A DNA stretch of 42,864 bases, taken from contig JAAUSF010000032.1 of NCBI GenBank assembly GCA_012033255.1, positions 1 to 42,864 on the forward strand, given 5' to 3'. Every line of letters starts with the position of its first letter. The first letter of the stretch is position 1. The translations under genes and the position numbers were made by a program. The stretch comes from Cyanobacteria bacterium RU_5_0. Its GTDB lineage: Bacteria; Cyanobacteriota; Cyanobacteriia; Elainellales; Elainellaceae. Below the pieces are notes generated by a model that did no database searches, was not told the DNA's origin, and saw only the letters and a list, made by a program, of their open reading frames with translations. Shown here piece by piece: positions 24,181 to 32,762 of this stretch.

Positions 24181-24840
24181 TCAACCCGATCGACTGGTGT
24201 GTACACCGTAGCCTCCCAAAATCAATAGAATCAATGCATCAATCAACCGCTCCTGTTCGATCGGCATGATTTGCTTACCGTAGAGAACTTCTTGAGCAAT
24301 CACAAAGGATACAAGTGAGCCGAGGAAGATGTGAGCCGTTGCCTCTGGATCGGCAATGTTGAGTTCTGGGTGTGACTGGAAGTAATCGCTTAGTAGCCCT
24401 CGACCTTTTTGGATCACGGTTCGGGTGTAGAGTTGTGCGAGTTCAGGAAAGCGGACAGATTCGGCAATCACGACTCGAAAGAGACTGAGGTATTCTGGAT
24501 TTGCCAATTTGTTGAGAAATGCTTCAGCGAGTTGACGTAGCAGAATAGGCGGGTCGCCCCGGAGTTCGGTTGAGCCAAGCTCGCGCTGAATTCGGTGAAT
24601 GGTAACTCGCTCAATGATGGCAGTAAATAGCCCTTCTTTGTCCTGAAAGTGGCTGTAGATCGTCTGTTTAGAGACTCGTGCGGCAGCAGCGACTCGATCC
24701 ATGCTGGTGTTGGCATAGCCTTGACTGAGAAACACTTGCATCGCGCCTTGAAGGATCTGTTCTCGTTTCTCGCTACTACCCACCGCTATATCTATCAATT
24801 CTTGCTTTGACTTTGCCACCCTCAAATCCTCTGGCTGCAA
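24181..24840 (-). CDS. TetR/AcrR family repressor of the adjacent exporter
   Basis: A protein of 219 residues. The helix-turn-helix is at about 25-70 (REQILQGAMQVFLSQGYANT, VAAAARVSKQTIYSHFQDKE). The C-terminal ligand domain is variable, with AEAFLNKLANPEYLSLFRVV. Divergent from the HlyD gene across 111 bp that contain a perfect 25-bp palindrome, so local repression of the exporter and itself, relieved by a ligand, is the natural reading. The N-terminal extension before the HTH (about 24 residues) is a little long; a start within it is possible. Confidence 0.93.
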   Translation of the reverse strand: MQPEDLRVAKSKQELIDIAVGSSEKREQILQGAMQVFLSQGYANTSMDRVAAAARVSKQTIYSHFQDKEGLFTAIIERVTIHRIQRELGSTELRGDPPILLRQLAEAFLNKLANPEYLSLFRVVIAESVRFPELAQLYTRTVIQKGRGLLSDYFQSHPELNIADPEATAHIFLGSLVSFVIAQEVLYGKQIMPIEQERLIDALILLILGGYGVHTSRSG

Positions 24841-24900
24841 TGTAAATAATTATCTGAGTCTCTTGATTTGGCTGTTTCGACATCTTAGATTCAGCATAGG

Positions 24901-24925
24901 ATCATACTAGACCGTCTAGTATGAT
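24901..24925. promoter_or_regulatory. Operator: perfect 25-bp palindrome for the TetR repressor
   Basis: ATCATACTAGAC and GTCTAGTATGAT are exact complements around a single central C. It sits midway between the divergent tetR and HlyD starts, 27 bases before ATG 24952. The TAGAC-N-GTCTA core resembles other TetR-family operators. It probably overlaps the promoters of both genes. Confidence 0.85.
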
Positions 24926-24951
24926 TTGCCCCATGATCAGGGTTAAGACTT

Positions 24952-26208
24952 ATGACTCAATCCCTTCCAACGCCTCGACAAGTTGAGGAGACGGAGCGAT
25001 CGACCTCAAAACGTCCCTCTCGATTGCGAATGTTGATTCCGTTGGGAATCGTGGCGATCGCGGGAGGAGTTACCGCCTGGTATTTCCTTTCCCGTCCTCA
25101 AACCAATGGTTTGCAGTTCAGTGGACGCATTGAAGGGTACGAATCAGACATCGGGACGAAGGTTTCGGGTCGGGTGGAGGAAGTGACGGTTCGAGAGGGG
25201 GCAGAAGTTCAACGCGGCGATCGCTTGGTTCAGCTAGATGATGATGAGATTCGGGCGGAGCTTGAGGGTGCAGAAGCGAGACTGCGATCGGCTCAACAGC
25301 AAGCCGAAAATGCCCGACTGCAAATCTCCGTTTTAGAAAGCCAGATTTCTGAGGCACATTATCGACTTCAGCAGTCCCAGGGAGAGACGCAAGGAGAAGT
25401 TTCCCAGGCTGAAGCAGAATTAGCGGCTGCGATCGCCCAACTCCGCGAGGCTGAAGCCCAAGTCACGGATGCCGAAGCTCAACTGGAATTGGCACAAGCC
25501 GATCGCAATCGCTACGCGCAACTCCTTGAAGAGGGTGCAGTCGGGGAACAACGCTATCAGCAAGCAGAAGCCGCTGATCGATCGGCGCAAGCATCCCTAG
25601 AGAGCCGTAGAGCATCGGTTGAAGCGGCTCAGCGTCAGGTGAATGCGGCACAAGGCAGATTAACTCAATCGCAATCCACGAGCTTTAATCCGGATATTAA
25701 TACGGCACAGCTTGAACGCCTCAATACTCAACTAGAGCAAGCGCGGGTGCAACTGGCATCGGCTGAGGCTGAAGTGGCGAATGCAGACGCCGATCGCCAG
25801 CGCATCCAGGCGCAATTCAGCGATTTGACCATTAATAGCCCGATCGATGGCGTGATCACTGTGCGGAGTGTAGAACCGGGCGTGGTTGTCTCTTCAGGCA
25901 ACGTGTTACTCACCGTGCTTGATTTGAATACAGTTTACTTGCGTGGCTTTATTCCGGAAGGCGAAATTGGTCGAGTGCGGGTGGGGCAAACGGCTCATAT
26001 TTATTTGGATTCAGCCCCTGATCGTCCGTTGAATGCGCGAGTGGCCGCGATCGATTCGGAAGCCTCGTTTACGCCCGAAAATATTTATTTCCGCGAAGAT
26101 CGGGTTCAACAAGTATTTGGGGTCAGGCTGACGATCGATAATCCACAAGGGTTCGCCAAACCTGGAATGCCTGCGGATGCTGAAGTTGTCTTGCAAGAAC
26201 AACAGTAA
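24952..26208 (+). CDS. HlyD-family membrane fusion protein of an ABC exporter (YbhG-like)
   Basis: A protein of 418 residues. A single N-terminal membrane segment (about 28-46, LIPLGIVAIAGGVTAWYFLS) anchors it. The biotinyl-lipoyl halves are at about 57-95 (SGRIEGYESDIGTKVSGRVE) and 285-325 (LTINSPIDGVITVRSVEPGV). Between them lies a long Ala/Gln-rich coiled-coil hairpin (about 95-270). A beta-barrel domain with FIPEGEIGRVRVGQTAHIYL ends the protein. It bridges the inner-membrane ABC part to an outer-membrane channel, presumably TolC encoded elsewhere. First gene of the operon controlled by the 25-bp operator. Confidence 0.92.
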   Translation: MTQSLPTPRQVEETERSTSKRPSRLRMLIPLGIVAIAGGVTAWYFLSRPQTNGLQFSGRIEGYESDIGTKVSGRVEEVTVREGAEVQRGDRLVQLDDDEIRAELEGAEARLRSAQQQAENARLQISVLESQISEAHYRLQQSQGETQGEVSQAEAELAAAIAQLREAEAQVTDAEAQLELAQADRNRYAQLLEEGAVGEQRYQQAEAADRSAQASLESRRASVEAAQRQVNAAQGRLTQSQSTSFNPDINTAQLERLNTQLEQARVQLASAEAEVANADADRQRIQAQFSDLTINSPIDGVITVRSVEPGVVVSSGNVLLTVLDLNTVYLRGFIPEGEIGRVRVGQTAHIYLDSAPDRPLNARVAAIDSEASFTPENIYFREDRVQQVFGVRLTIDNPQGFAKPGMPADAEVVLQEQQ

Positions 26209-26280
26209 ACCTTGGAGCGTATTCTATGGATACTCAAAACCCCGTCAGATTGTTCTACTGTTCATCCTGATCTTTAGAGC

Positions 26281-26333
26281 CTATCCGAAACCCCATATTG
26301 TAGGTGGGCAATGCCCACCCTACTATCCGAAAC
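26281..26333. repeat. Short palindrome (copy 2 of GGTGGGCA/TGCCCACC) flanked by 11-bp direct repeats
   Basis: The palindrome at 26300-26323 is the relative of 1006-1027. CTATCCGAAAC occurs on both sides (26281-26291 and 26323-26333), which looks like a target duplication around a 31-bp insert. It lies between the HlyD gene and the ATPase gene of the exporter operon. Confidence 0.75.
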
Positions 26334-26381
26334 TCCTAAAACCAGTGAGTTTTATGCGACTCTCTATAACAGGATATAGCA

Positions 26382-28409
26382 ATGGCTCATACCAAGAGTG
26401 CTGACTCACCAGCTTTTCCGCCACATTCAAAGCTCAACGCTCAATCTCCCGTGATCCAAGTTGAAGGCTTGCACAAGCGATACGGTAAGTTGTCAGCCGT
26501 GCGAGGAATTGATTTTACTGTGCAACGGGGTGAAATTTTTGGGCTAATTGGTCCAGATGGGGCGGGAAAAACCACAACATTCCAAATTTTGGCGGGCGTG
26601 ATGGAAGCTAGCGAAGGCACAGTGAACGTGTTAGGTCGATCGCCCAGAGATGCTCGTCTTGGCATTGGTTATCTCACCCAACAATTCTCGCTTTATCTCG
26701 ATTTGAGCATTGACGAAAACATTCGCTATAGCGCCGGACTGCGAGAAGTTTCTCTCGATCGCCTGGCTGAACGACGCGATCGCTACCTGAAATTGATGAA
26801 CCTCGATCGATTTGGCAGTCGCCTTGCCGGACAGCTATCTGGCGGTATGAAACAAAAACTCGCCCTCTGTTGTGCCCTGATTTCCCAACCGGATATCCTG
26901 CTGCTCGACGAACCCACCACCGGCGTAGACCCGGTTTCCCGTCGCGAATTCTGGGACGTTTTAGCGACACTATCCAGTCAGGGTGTCACGATCGTCGTCG
27001 CTACACCTTACCTGGATGAAGCCGAACGCTGCAACCGGATTGTGCTCATGTCCGAGGGGCAGATTCAACAAACAGGTACCTTAAACGAACTGCGATCGCG
27101 GTTAGGATTACATCGCTTGGAAGTGAGAACCGATCGACTGGCTGAAGTAGAGCGAGTGTTATTAGACGAAATCAACACTCAACACTCAATACTCAACACT
27201 CAAAACTTTCCCCTCGTGGATGTGCAGACATTTGGCGATCGTCTTGATGTTCTGGTTCACTCTCATGAGACAGGTGAAACCACCGTTCGGCAAATTCTCG
27301 ATCAGCATCAGCTACCTTTGCAAACCATTGAATCAGTTGAAGCGACTCTAGAAAATGTGTTTGTGACTCGACTACGACAACAAGGCGCAGAACCCCCCTT
27401 TCTTCCGCTTCCCCGATCGCCACAGGGAAGGAAAAATATTCATCCTTCATCCTTCATCCTTCATCCTTCATCTGTTGCCATCCAAACTCGTCATCTCCGC
27501 AAAACGTTTGGTCATTTCAAAGCCGTAAAAGATGTAACGCTAGAAGTCTGTTATGGCGAAATTTATGGCTTATTAGGGGCAAATGGTGCTGGGAAAACTA
27601 CCACAATCAAAATGCTCTGCGGATTGCTAGAACCAAGTGGTGGTGAGATTTCCTTAGCGGGGCAAACGCGAGACTTGCGAAATCCAGAATTGCGGCGGCG
27701 GATTGGTTACATGAGTCAAAAATTCACGCTCTACGATGATTTGAGTGTAGTGCAAAACCTGGAATTTTATTGTGGTGTGTATGGAGTGCCCCGATCGCAG
27801 CGCCAAGCCAAAATTGACTGGGTATTGGCAATCTGCGGTTTAGAAGGACAAGAAACAATGGTCACAGGTCGCCTACCGGGTGGCTGGAAACAGCGCGTTG
27901 CGTTTGGTGCTTCAGTCATGCATGAACCGGAAATTCTGTTTCTGGATGAACCGACTTCTGGTGTTGATCCGTTAGCACGACGGCAGTTCTGGCGCTTAAT
28001 TGAGGACTTCGCTCGTCAAGGAACGGCTGTATTAGTGACAACCCACTATTTGGAGGAAGCCGAACATTGCCACAATATGGGATTTATGGTGGCTGGAGAA
28101 GTGGTTGCAGAGGGATCACCGAGTCAAATTAAAGCTGAGCAACCGGGACAGTTAATTGAAATTGTCACGAATCAAACTCAAGCCGCTTCTGATTTATTGA
28201 AAACTCAAATGGAACCGTGGCGCGTCTCGATTTTTGGCGATCGTCTCCATGTTGTTCTGGATGATCCCGTTTGTGACATTCTCCACATCAAAGAACTGTT
28301 TCAAAACTACACGCAACCCACTCATTTATCTTTACAAATTCACTCTATTCGTCCTGTTCCATTTTCTCTAGAAGACTGTTTCATCGGTATTGTTCAACGC
28401 ACTCAATAA
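26382..28409 (+). CDS. ABC exporter ATPase with two fused nucleotide-binding domains (YbhF-like)
   Basis: A protein of 675 residues. NBD1 (about 24-240) has Walker A GPDGAGKTT at 57-65, signature LSGGMKQK and Walker B ILLLDEPTTGVDP. Its switch segment reads VVATPYLDEAE, with Pro where the H-loop His normally lies. NBD2 (about 365-590) has GANGAGKTT, LFLDEPTSGVDP and an intact VTTHYLEEAEH, but its signature is LPGGW instead of LSGGx. Two heptamer repeats are translated in frame: (AACACTC)n after NBD1, giving NTQHSILNTQN, and (TTCATCC)5 between the domains, giving IHPSSFILHPSS. The two degenerate sites suggest one full and one impaired ATP site, as in other asymmetric ABC ATPases. Works with the two ABC-2 permeases downstream. 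Confidence 0.93.
   Translation: MAHTKSADSPAFPPHSKLNAQSPVIQVEGLHKRYGKLSAVRGIDFTVQRGEIFGLIGPDGAGKTTTFQILAGVMEASEGTVNVLGRSPRDARLGIGYLTQQFSLYLDLSIDENIRYSAGLREVSLDRLAERRDRYLKLMNLDRFGSRLAGQLSGGMKQKLALCCALISQPDILLLDEPTTGVDPVSRREFWDVLATLSSQGVTIVVATPYLDEAERCNRIVLMSEGQIQQTGTLNELRSRLGLHRLEVRTDRLAEVERVLLDEINTQHSILNTQNFPLVDVQTFGDRLDVLVHSHETGETTVRQILDQHQLPLQTIESVEATLENVFVTRLRQQGAEPPFLPLPRSPQGRKNIHPSSFILHPSSVAIQTRHLRKTFGHFKAVKDVTLEVCYGEIYGLLGANGAGKTTTIKMLCGLLEPSGGEISLAGQTRDLRNPELRRRIGYMSQKFTLYDDLSVVQNLEFYCGVYGVPRSQRQAKIDWVLAICGLEGQETMVTGRLPGGWKQRVAFGASVMHEPEILFLDEPTSGVDPLARRQFWRLIEDFARQGTAVLVTTHYLEEAEHCHNMGFMVAGEVVAEGSPSQIKAEQPGQLIEIVTNQTQAASDLLKTQMEPWRVSIFGDRLHVVLDDPVCDILHIKELFQNYTQPTHLSLQIHSIRPVPFSLEDCFIGIVQRTQ
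27174..27207. repeat. Heptamer array (AACACTC)n inside the ABC ATPase gene
   Basis: About four to five units of AACACTC, with variants AATACTC and AAAACTT at the edges, translated in frame as INTQHSILNTQN. It falls after the first nucleotide-binding domain, in a region that varies between homologues. Confidence 0.85.
27439..27473. repeat. Heptamer array (TTCATCC)5 inside the ABC ATPase gene
   Basis: Five tandem TTCATCC/TTCATCT units (35 bases) in the linker between the two nucleotide-binding domains, translated as HPSSFILHPSS. The frame is kept only because of the flanking context, as 35 is not a multiple of three. Confidence 0.9.
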
Positions 28410-28465
28410 TAGTTTTGAGTTTTGAGTTTTAAATTCATACCTCCTCTCCACCAGGAAAAGTATTT

Positions 28466-29572
28466 ATGAAACGAGTGTTATCTCAATGTGTAAAAGAATT
28501 GGCGCAGTTTCGACGCGATCGACTTACCGTTGCACTAGCGTTCCTTTTACCATTACTCACTCTGTTCATTTTCGGTTATGCAATTCGACTAGAAGCGAAG
28601 AATATTCCGATCGCCATCCAAGATTTTGATAACACGGCTCTGAGTCGCAGTTATATCGAACGCTTGTTTGCTACAAATCAATTTGAACCTGTATCATGGG
28701 AACAAAGCGGTTCACCGCAACAAGCGATCGATCGAGGAATCGTGAAAGCAGGAGTGATTATTCCCTCTGATTTTTCTAGACAAATTAAACGAGGACAGCC
28801 CAGTTCAATTCAGGTATTAGTCGATGGAACAGATGTTAACAATGCGCGAGTGATCAAGAACAGCATTCAGGCAACTAATCGCTTCTTTCTCCGCAATTCT
28901 GGTTTACAACCCGATCAGCTGCGTATCTCTCCCCGAACGCGCATTTGGTTTAATCCAGGACGCAAAGAATCACTCTATATCGTTCCAGGAACCTGTGCTG
29001 TCATTCTCTGGATTTATCCGTCGTTGTTATCTTCAGTCGCAATGGTACGTGAAAAAGAGCAAGGGACGATCGTTCAAGTCTATGCATCTAGTTTAAGTGC
29101 TGTAGAGTTCATTTTAGGCAAAGCATTAGCGTATTTATTAGTAGGATTGGGTGAAGCGATAGTCATCATTGGAATTAGCGTTATCTTATTCAATCTACGA
29201 TTCGCTGGTGATCCCACTCCGTTTCTAATTGCAACGCCACTCTTCATCCTGGTTTCAACCATATTTGGGTTAATGGTTGGGACTAGAGCGAGTAATCAGA
29301 ATGCTGCTGTTCAAGCCGTAGCCACGATCGGATTTCTCACCGCATTTCTCCTTTCCGGTTTCATTTATCCGCTTAGCAACATTCCTTTCCCGTTATCCCT
29401 CGTGACCACGATCATTCCGACTCGGTATTACATTCCGATCGTTCGTGATGCATTTGTTCGAGGCACAGGATGGATCGGAATCTGGTTGAATATCCTGATG
29501 CTCATCATTCTCGGACTTCTCCTTTTCAATGCCACACGACGCAACTTAAGTCGAATGCAGCTTCCTGAATAG
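28466..29572 (+). CDS. ABC-2 type permease (YbhS-like)
   Basis: A protein of 368 residues. An N-terminal membrane segment (about 20-40, LTVALAFLLPLLTLFIFGYA) is followed by a large extracytoplasmic domain (about 45-170: IPIAIQDFDNTALSRSYIER, IQVLVDGTDVNNA). Five membrane segments end the protein, including MVREKEQGTIVQVYASSLSA, the conserved coupling loop, and IIPTRYYIPIVRDAFVRG. Typical of drug or lipid ABC-2 exporters. AGGAAA precedes the ATG at 28466. Heptamer repeats (TTTTGAG) follow both the ATPase gene and this one. Confidence 0.92.
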   Translation: MKRVLSQCVKELAQFRRDRLTVALAFLLPLLTLFIFGYAIRLEAKNIPIAIQDFDNTALSRSYIERLFATNQFEPVSWEQSGSPQQAIDRGIVKAGVIIPSDFSRQIKRGQPSSIQVLVDGTDVNNARVIKNSIQATNRFFLRNSGLQPDQLRISPRTRIWFNPGRKESLYIVPGTCAVILWIYPSLLSSVAMVREKEQGTIVQVYASSLSAVEFILGKALAYLLVGLGEAIVIIGISVILFNLRFAGDPTPFLIATPLFILVSTIFGLMVGTRASNQNAAVQAVATIGFLTAFLLSGFIYPLSNIPFPLSLVTTIIPTRYYIPIVRDAFVRGTGWIGIWLNILMLIILGLLLFNATRRNLSRMQLPE

Positions 29573-29841
29573 TTTTGAGTTTTGAGTTGAAGTTTGCGGT
29601 GTCACTCAATAATTTTCAGTGTAAACTCAAAACTCTTTCTCTGAATTAAACTCTCAGCCATTACACCCTTCTTCTAAACTATAGCTAAGTGCTGAGTTCT
29701 GAGGACTGAGTGCTGAGTCAGGATTGATTGACCGTTTGCCTTTCAGCCTTGGGCATTGTCCTAACCACGCTGGTTACTGCTATATTTCTCTTTTCTTCCT
29801 AACTCAAAGCTCAAAGCTCAAAACTCAAAACTCAAAACTCT
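29573..29841. repeat. Intergenic heptamer-rich spacer inside the exporter operon
   Basis: Holds (TTTTGAG)n at 29573-29590, a degenerate GAGTGCT/GAGTTCT heptamer block at 29691-29720, and (AACTCAA)n with AGCTCAA variants at 29801-29840, which ends one base before the start codon of the next gene. No gene is seen. An additional promoter cannot be excluded. Confidence 0.8.
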
Positions 29842-30969
29842 ATGTTAAAGCTTCTCGATCGCCTCCTCAATAGTCGTTTTTGGGCACTTGCCATTAAAGA
29901 GATTAATCAGATTTTACGGAACAAACAATTGATCTTTTTATTAGTCTTTCCACCTACCATTCAATTGCTTATTTATGGAGCAGCACTCAATCCAGATGTG
30001 CAGTTTCTTAAGCTCGGAATTGTAGATTATGCCCGGAGTGAAATGAGCCGCGAACTAGTAGCAGCAATGACTGAAAATCGCGTGTTTGTATCAGAAGGTT
30101 ATTTGTTGAGTGAGCAAGATTTAGCAGAAGAAGTGCGGCAAGGGCAGGTTGCAGTTGGGATAGTGATTCCACCAGAGTTCGATCGCCGTCTGGCGAGAGG
30201 GCAATCCGCAGAGGTTCAGGTTTTGATTGATGGCGTAGATGCAAACACTGCCGGAATTGCCAGTGGCTATATTTCTCAAATCATCAATCAATATAGTCGG
30301 CAAATGAATGCTAATTTCACAACCGCTTTGGTTGAGCCAGAAGTGATATTTCTCTATAACCCCGGATTGCTGAGTAGCTGGTTTTTTGTTCCTGGAGTGT
30401 TAGGATTGGTGTTAACACTGACGAGTTCTCTTGTATCTTCAGCCGCCGTAGTACGCGAGAAAGATACAGGAACCCTGGAACAATTGCTAATGACACCAGC
30501 CGAAGCATGGGAGATTTTGCTAGCAAAAATTGTGCCACTTTTCATTCTATTAATGGGTGATGTCTTTTTAGCATTGGGGGTTGGAGAATTAGTTTTTCAT
30601 TTGCCATTTCGAGGCAGTTTACCGCTCTTTTTGCTGATCTCGGCGCTCTATGTTTCTGTTGGCATTGGCATCGGCATTCTATTAGCTACCGTATCTAAAA
30701 ATCAGCAGCAGGTCGTGTTAACTTCATTTTTCATCAACTTGCCTCTGATTCAAACATCAGGCGCGATCGCCCCGATCGAAACGATGCCTGCTTTTTTCCG
30801 CTACCTATCGCTGATTAATCCTCTACGACATTATGTAGTGATTGCGCGGGGATTTTTGCTTAAAGGAGTCGGCATTTTAGAATTGTGGCAACATATTCTC
30901 GCTCTCGCTCTGTTCGCGGTGATTCTATTAGCTTTTAGTGTTAGACAGTTTCGTAGACAATTGATTTAA
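29842..30969 (+). CDS. ABC-2 type permease (YbhR-like)
   Basis: A protein of 375 residues, paralogous to the preceding permease. A first membrane segment (about 30-50) is followed by a large extracytoplasmic domain (VQVLIDGVDANTAGIASGYI), then five membrane segments with VVREKDTGTLEQLLMTPAEA and SLINPLRHYVVIARGFLLKG. The bases before ATG 29842 are heptamer repeat (CTCAAAACTC) and hold no Shine-Dalgarno sequence, so translation initiation may be weak or leaderless-like, or the true start may differ. It presumably pairs with the other permease as a heterodimer driven by the two-NBD ATPase. Confidence 0.92.
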   Translation: MLKLLDRLLNSRFWALAIKEINQILRNKQLIFLLVFPPTIQLLIYGAALNPDVQFLKLGIVDYARSEMSRELVAAMTENRVFVSEGYLLSEQDLAEEVRQGQVAVGIVIPPEFDRRLARGQSAEVQVLIDGVDANTAGIASGYISQIINQYSRQMNANFTTALVEPEVIFLYNPGLLSSWFFVPGVLGLVLTLTSSLVSSAAVVREKDTGTLEQLLMTPAEAWEILLAKIVPLFILLMGDVFLALGVGELVFHLPFRGSLPLFLLISALYVSVGIGIGILLATVSKNQQQVVLTSFFINLPLIQTSGAIAPIETMPAFFRYLSLINPLRHYVVIARGFLLKGVGILELWQHILALALFAVILLAFSVRQFRRQLI

Positions 30970-30986
30970 TTAAAGGCAACCGTTTG

Positions 30987-31207
30987 ATACTTTTCCACCT
31001 GTAAATTTTTTGTTGGTTTTGCAATCGGTCGGGGCAGACCCACGTGTCTGCCCTCTAAGCCAAGGCAACCACAACGTTCGATACTTTTCCACCTGTAAAT
31101 TTTTTGTTGGTTTTGCAATCGGTCGGGGCAAACCGATATGTCTGCCCTCTAAGCCAAGGCAACCACGCAGGGATTGCCTCTACACCATGCCATATATCAA
31201 CAGAAAA
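30987..31207. mobile_element. MITE-like element, family A, copy 2 (partial tandem duplication)
   Basis: ACTTTTCCACCTGTAAATTT starts two successive 94-bp units (30987 and 31081), each with CAATCGGTCGGGGCA and TGTCTGCCCTCTAAGCCAAG. A right part ends GCCATATATCAACAGAAAAG, which matches the reverse complement of the left end of the copy at 42703. The right terminal repeat is lost after CAACAGAAAA. The gap 30970-31397 holds nothing else clear; the promoter of the RND operon is expected in 31230-31390. Confidence 0.75.
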
Positions 31208-31397
31208 GATCGCCATACTCTGTCTTAAACCATCAAATTATCAGCCAGATTCCACCAAAAGACGGATTGACGCGCTCGGTTGATATTGATATTTCAAGTT
31301 AGGGAGTTTAACAAAACTAAATTTTCTTTTAACTTAAGTTTATTTTTCGTTTCTCTACTTTGTAATCAGCACAGCCCTTCACACTCTGTCTCTCGTT

Positions 31398-32735
31398 ATG
31401 TCGCAATCTGCCTTTTTTGCCTTTATGGTTTTTCGAGTTGGCTATCGCTGGTTCACTTCCGTCTTTCGTGCCGCTCCCACGGGAGTTGTTCCCCTGCTGA
31501 TGGGGGGGGTATTGCTCACAACAGTGGGGTGTGAGGTTCTACCTAAAGGAGATGCCCAAGCTCAGCGTCCTCCGGGTCAAGGTGAGTCTGAAGAAGCCGT
31601 GTCAGTCGAGACGGCGATCGCCCAAACAGGAGCGCTGGATGAGCCGCTAGAATATACAGGCACCACGGAACCCGTTCGGCTCGTCTCGTTGCGGTCTCAG
31701 GCAGAGGGACGACTACTCGATTTGAATGTAGATGTAGGCGATACGGTCACTGAAGGCGTTGTGGTGGGGCAGTTAGACGATCGCCTCCTGTTGGCGCTAC
31801 TGAATCAGGCACAAGCCGAACTCGCCGCACGAGAATCGGAGGTGGCACAGGCACAAGCCGAAGTGAACGATGCGCTAGCCCAAGTTGAGCAAGTCCGCGC
31901 TGAGCTAGAGCAAGCCCGCGCCGATGCTGAACGCCAGCAATCGCTACTCGACGAAGGGGTCACGTCAGAGCAAGACGCAGAACGTGCCCAAACGCAAGTC
32001 CGGACGGCGGAACAAATCGTGCGATCGGCGGAAGAACAAGTTCGGACTCGTCAGCAAGCCGTGGTTGCCGCCCAAGGACGAGTTGAGGCACAGCGATCGG
32101 TTGTGGCTGAGGAGCAAGAGCGGCGGGCATATTCGCTGTTGGTATCTCCCATTTCTGGAGCCGTTTTAGAGCGACCAACAGAACCTGGTAACTTGGTGCA
32201 GCCCGGTGATGAAGTTCTCAGAATTGGCGATTTTAGTGCCATTAAAGTAATGGTGCAGGTTTCAGAATTAGAATTGGCAGGGGTTCGAGTGGGGCAACCT
32301 GTACAAATTCGTCTAGACGCCTTTCCCGCTCAAACCTTTCGAGGTCAAGTCACACGGATTGCACCAGCCGCCGATCCAACGGCTCGTTTGATTCCGGTTG
32401 AAATCACGATGCCCAATCCAGGACAGCAGATTAGTAGTGGTTTGTTAGCCCGATCGCAGTTTCAATCTGAGCAAGCTGAGCGGGTTATCATTCCTGAAAC
32501 AGCACTGGAAGCGGCAGGAGAAGGTGACGAGTCTACAATATTTGTGGTTGAAGGCAAAGGGCAAGACACAAAAGCAATCGCTCGATCGGTGCAGATTGGC
32601 GATCGGGCAAACGGACAAGTCGAAATCCTCTCAGGACTAGAACCCGGACAAGCCTTTATCATTCGCAGTAGCCGCCCCTTGAAAGATAATCAACCTGTTC
32701 GTTTGAGCATCTTATCTGAAACTCAAGCGGAGTAA
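31398..32735 (+). CDS. RND efflux periplasmic adaptor (HlyD/AcrA family), probable lipoprotein
   Basis: A protein of 445 residues. The N-terminus (about 25-47) is hydrophobic and ends LLTTVGCEVLP, a plausible lipobox with lipid-carrying Cys. An internal Met (residue 10) is an alternative start. Lipoyl halves (ETAIAQTGALDEPLEYTGTT, LLVSPISGAVLERPTEPGNL) flank a long Glu/Ala/Gln coiled-coil hairpin at about 130-245. A beta-barrel (IKVMVQVSELELAGVRVGQP) and a membrane-proximal domain follow. Acts with the RND pump 27 bp downstream. The last 15 bases including the stop codon are tandemly duplicated before the next start. Confidence 0.92.
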   Translation: MSQSAFFAFMVFRVGYRWFTSVFRAAPTGVVPLLMGGVLLTTVGCEVLPKGDAQAQRPPGQGESEEAVSVETAIAQTGALDEPLEYTGTTEPVRLVSLRSQAEGRLLDLNVDVGDTVTEGVVVGQLDDRLLLALLNQAQAELAARESEVAQAQAEVNDALAQVEQVRAELEQARADAERQQSLLDEGVTSEQDAERAQTQVRTAEQIVRSAEEQVRTRQQAVVAAQGRVEAQRSVVAEEQERRAYSLLVSPISGAVLERPTEPGNLVQPGDEVLRIGDFSAIKVMVQVSELELAGVRVGQPVQIRLDAFPAQTFRGQVTRIAPAADPTARLIPVEITMPNPGQQISSGLLARSQFQSEQAERVIIPETALEAAGEGDESTIFVVEGKGQDTKAIARSVQIGDRANGQVEILSGLEPGQAFIIRSSRPLKDNQPVRLSILSETQAE

Positions 32736-32762
32736 ACTCAAGCGGAGTAAGAGGAAAAAATC

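Noticed and set aside
24952..26208. HlyD adaptor of a type I secretion system for the RTX proteins
   Set aside because: It is followed by a YbhF-like two-NBD ATPase and two ABC-2 permeases, not a HlyB-type exporter, and is about 20 kb away from the RTX genes under its own TetR control.
31010..31228. 72-codon frame inside the family A repeat
   Set aside because: It translates the tandem MITE units; the same sequence is non-coding at the other copies.
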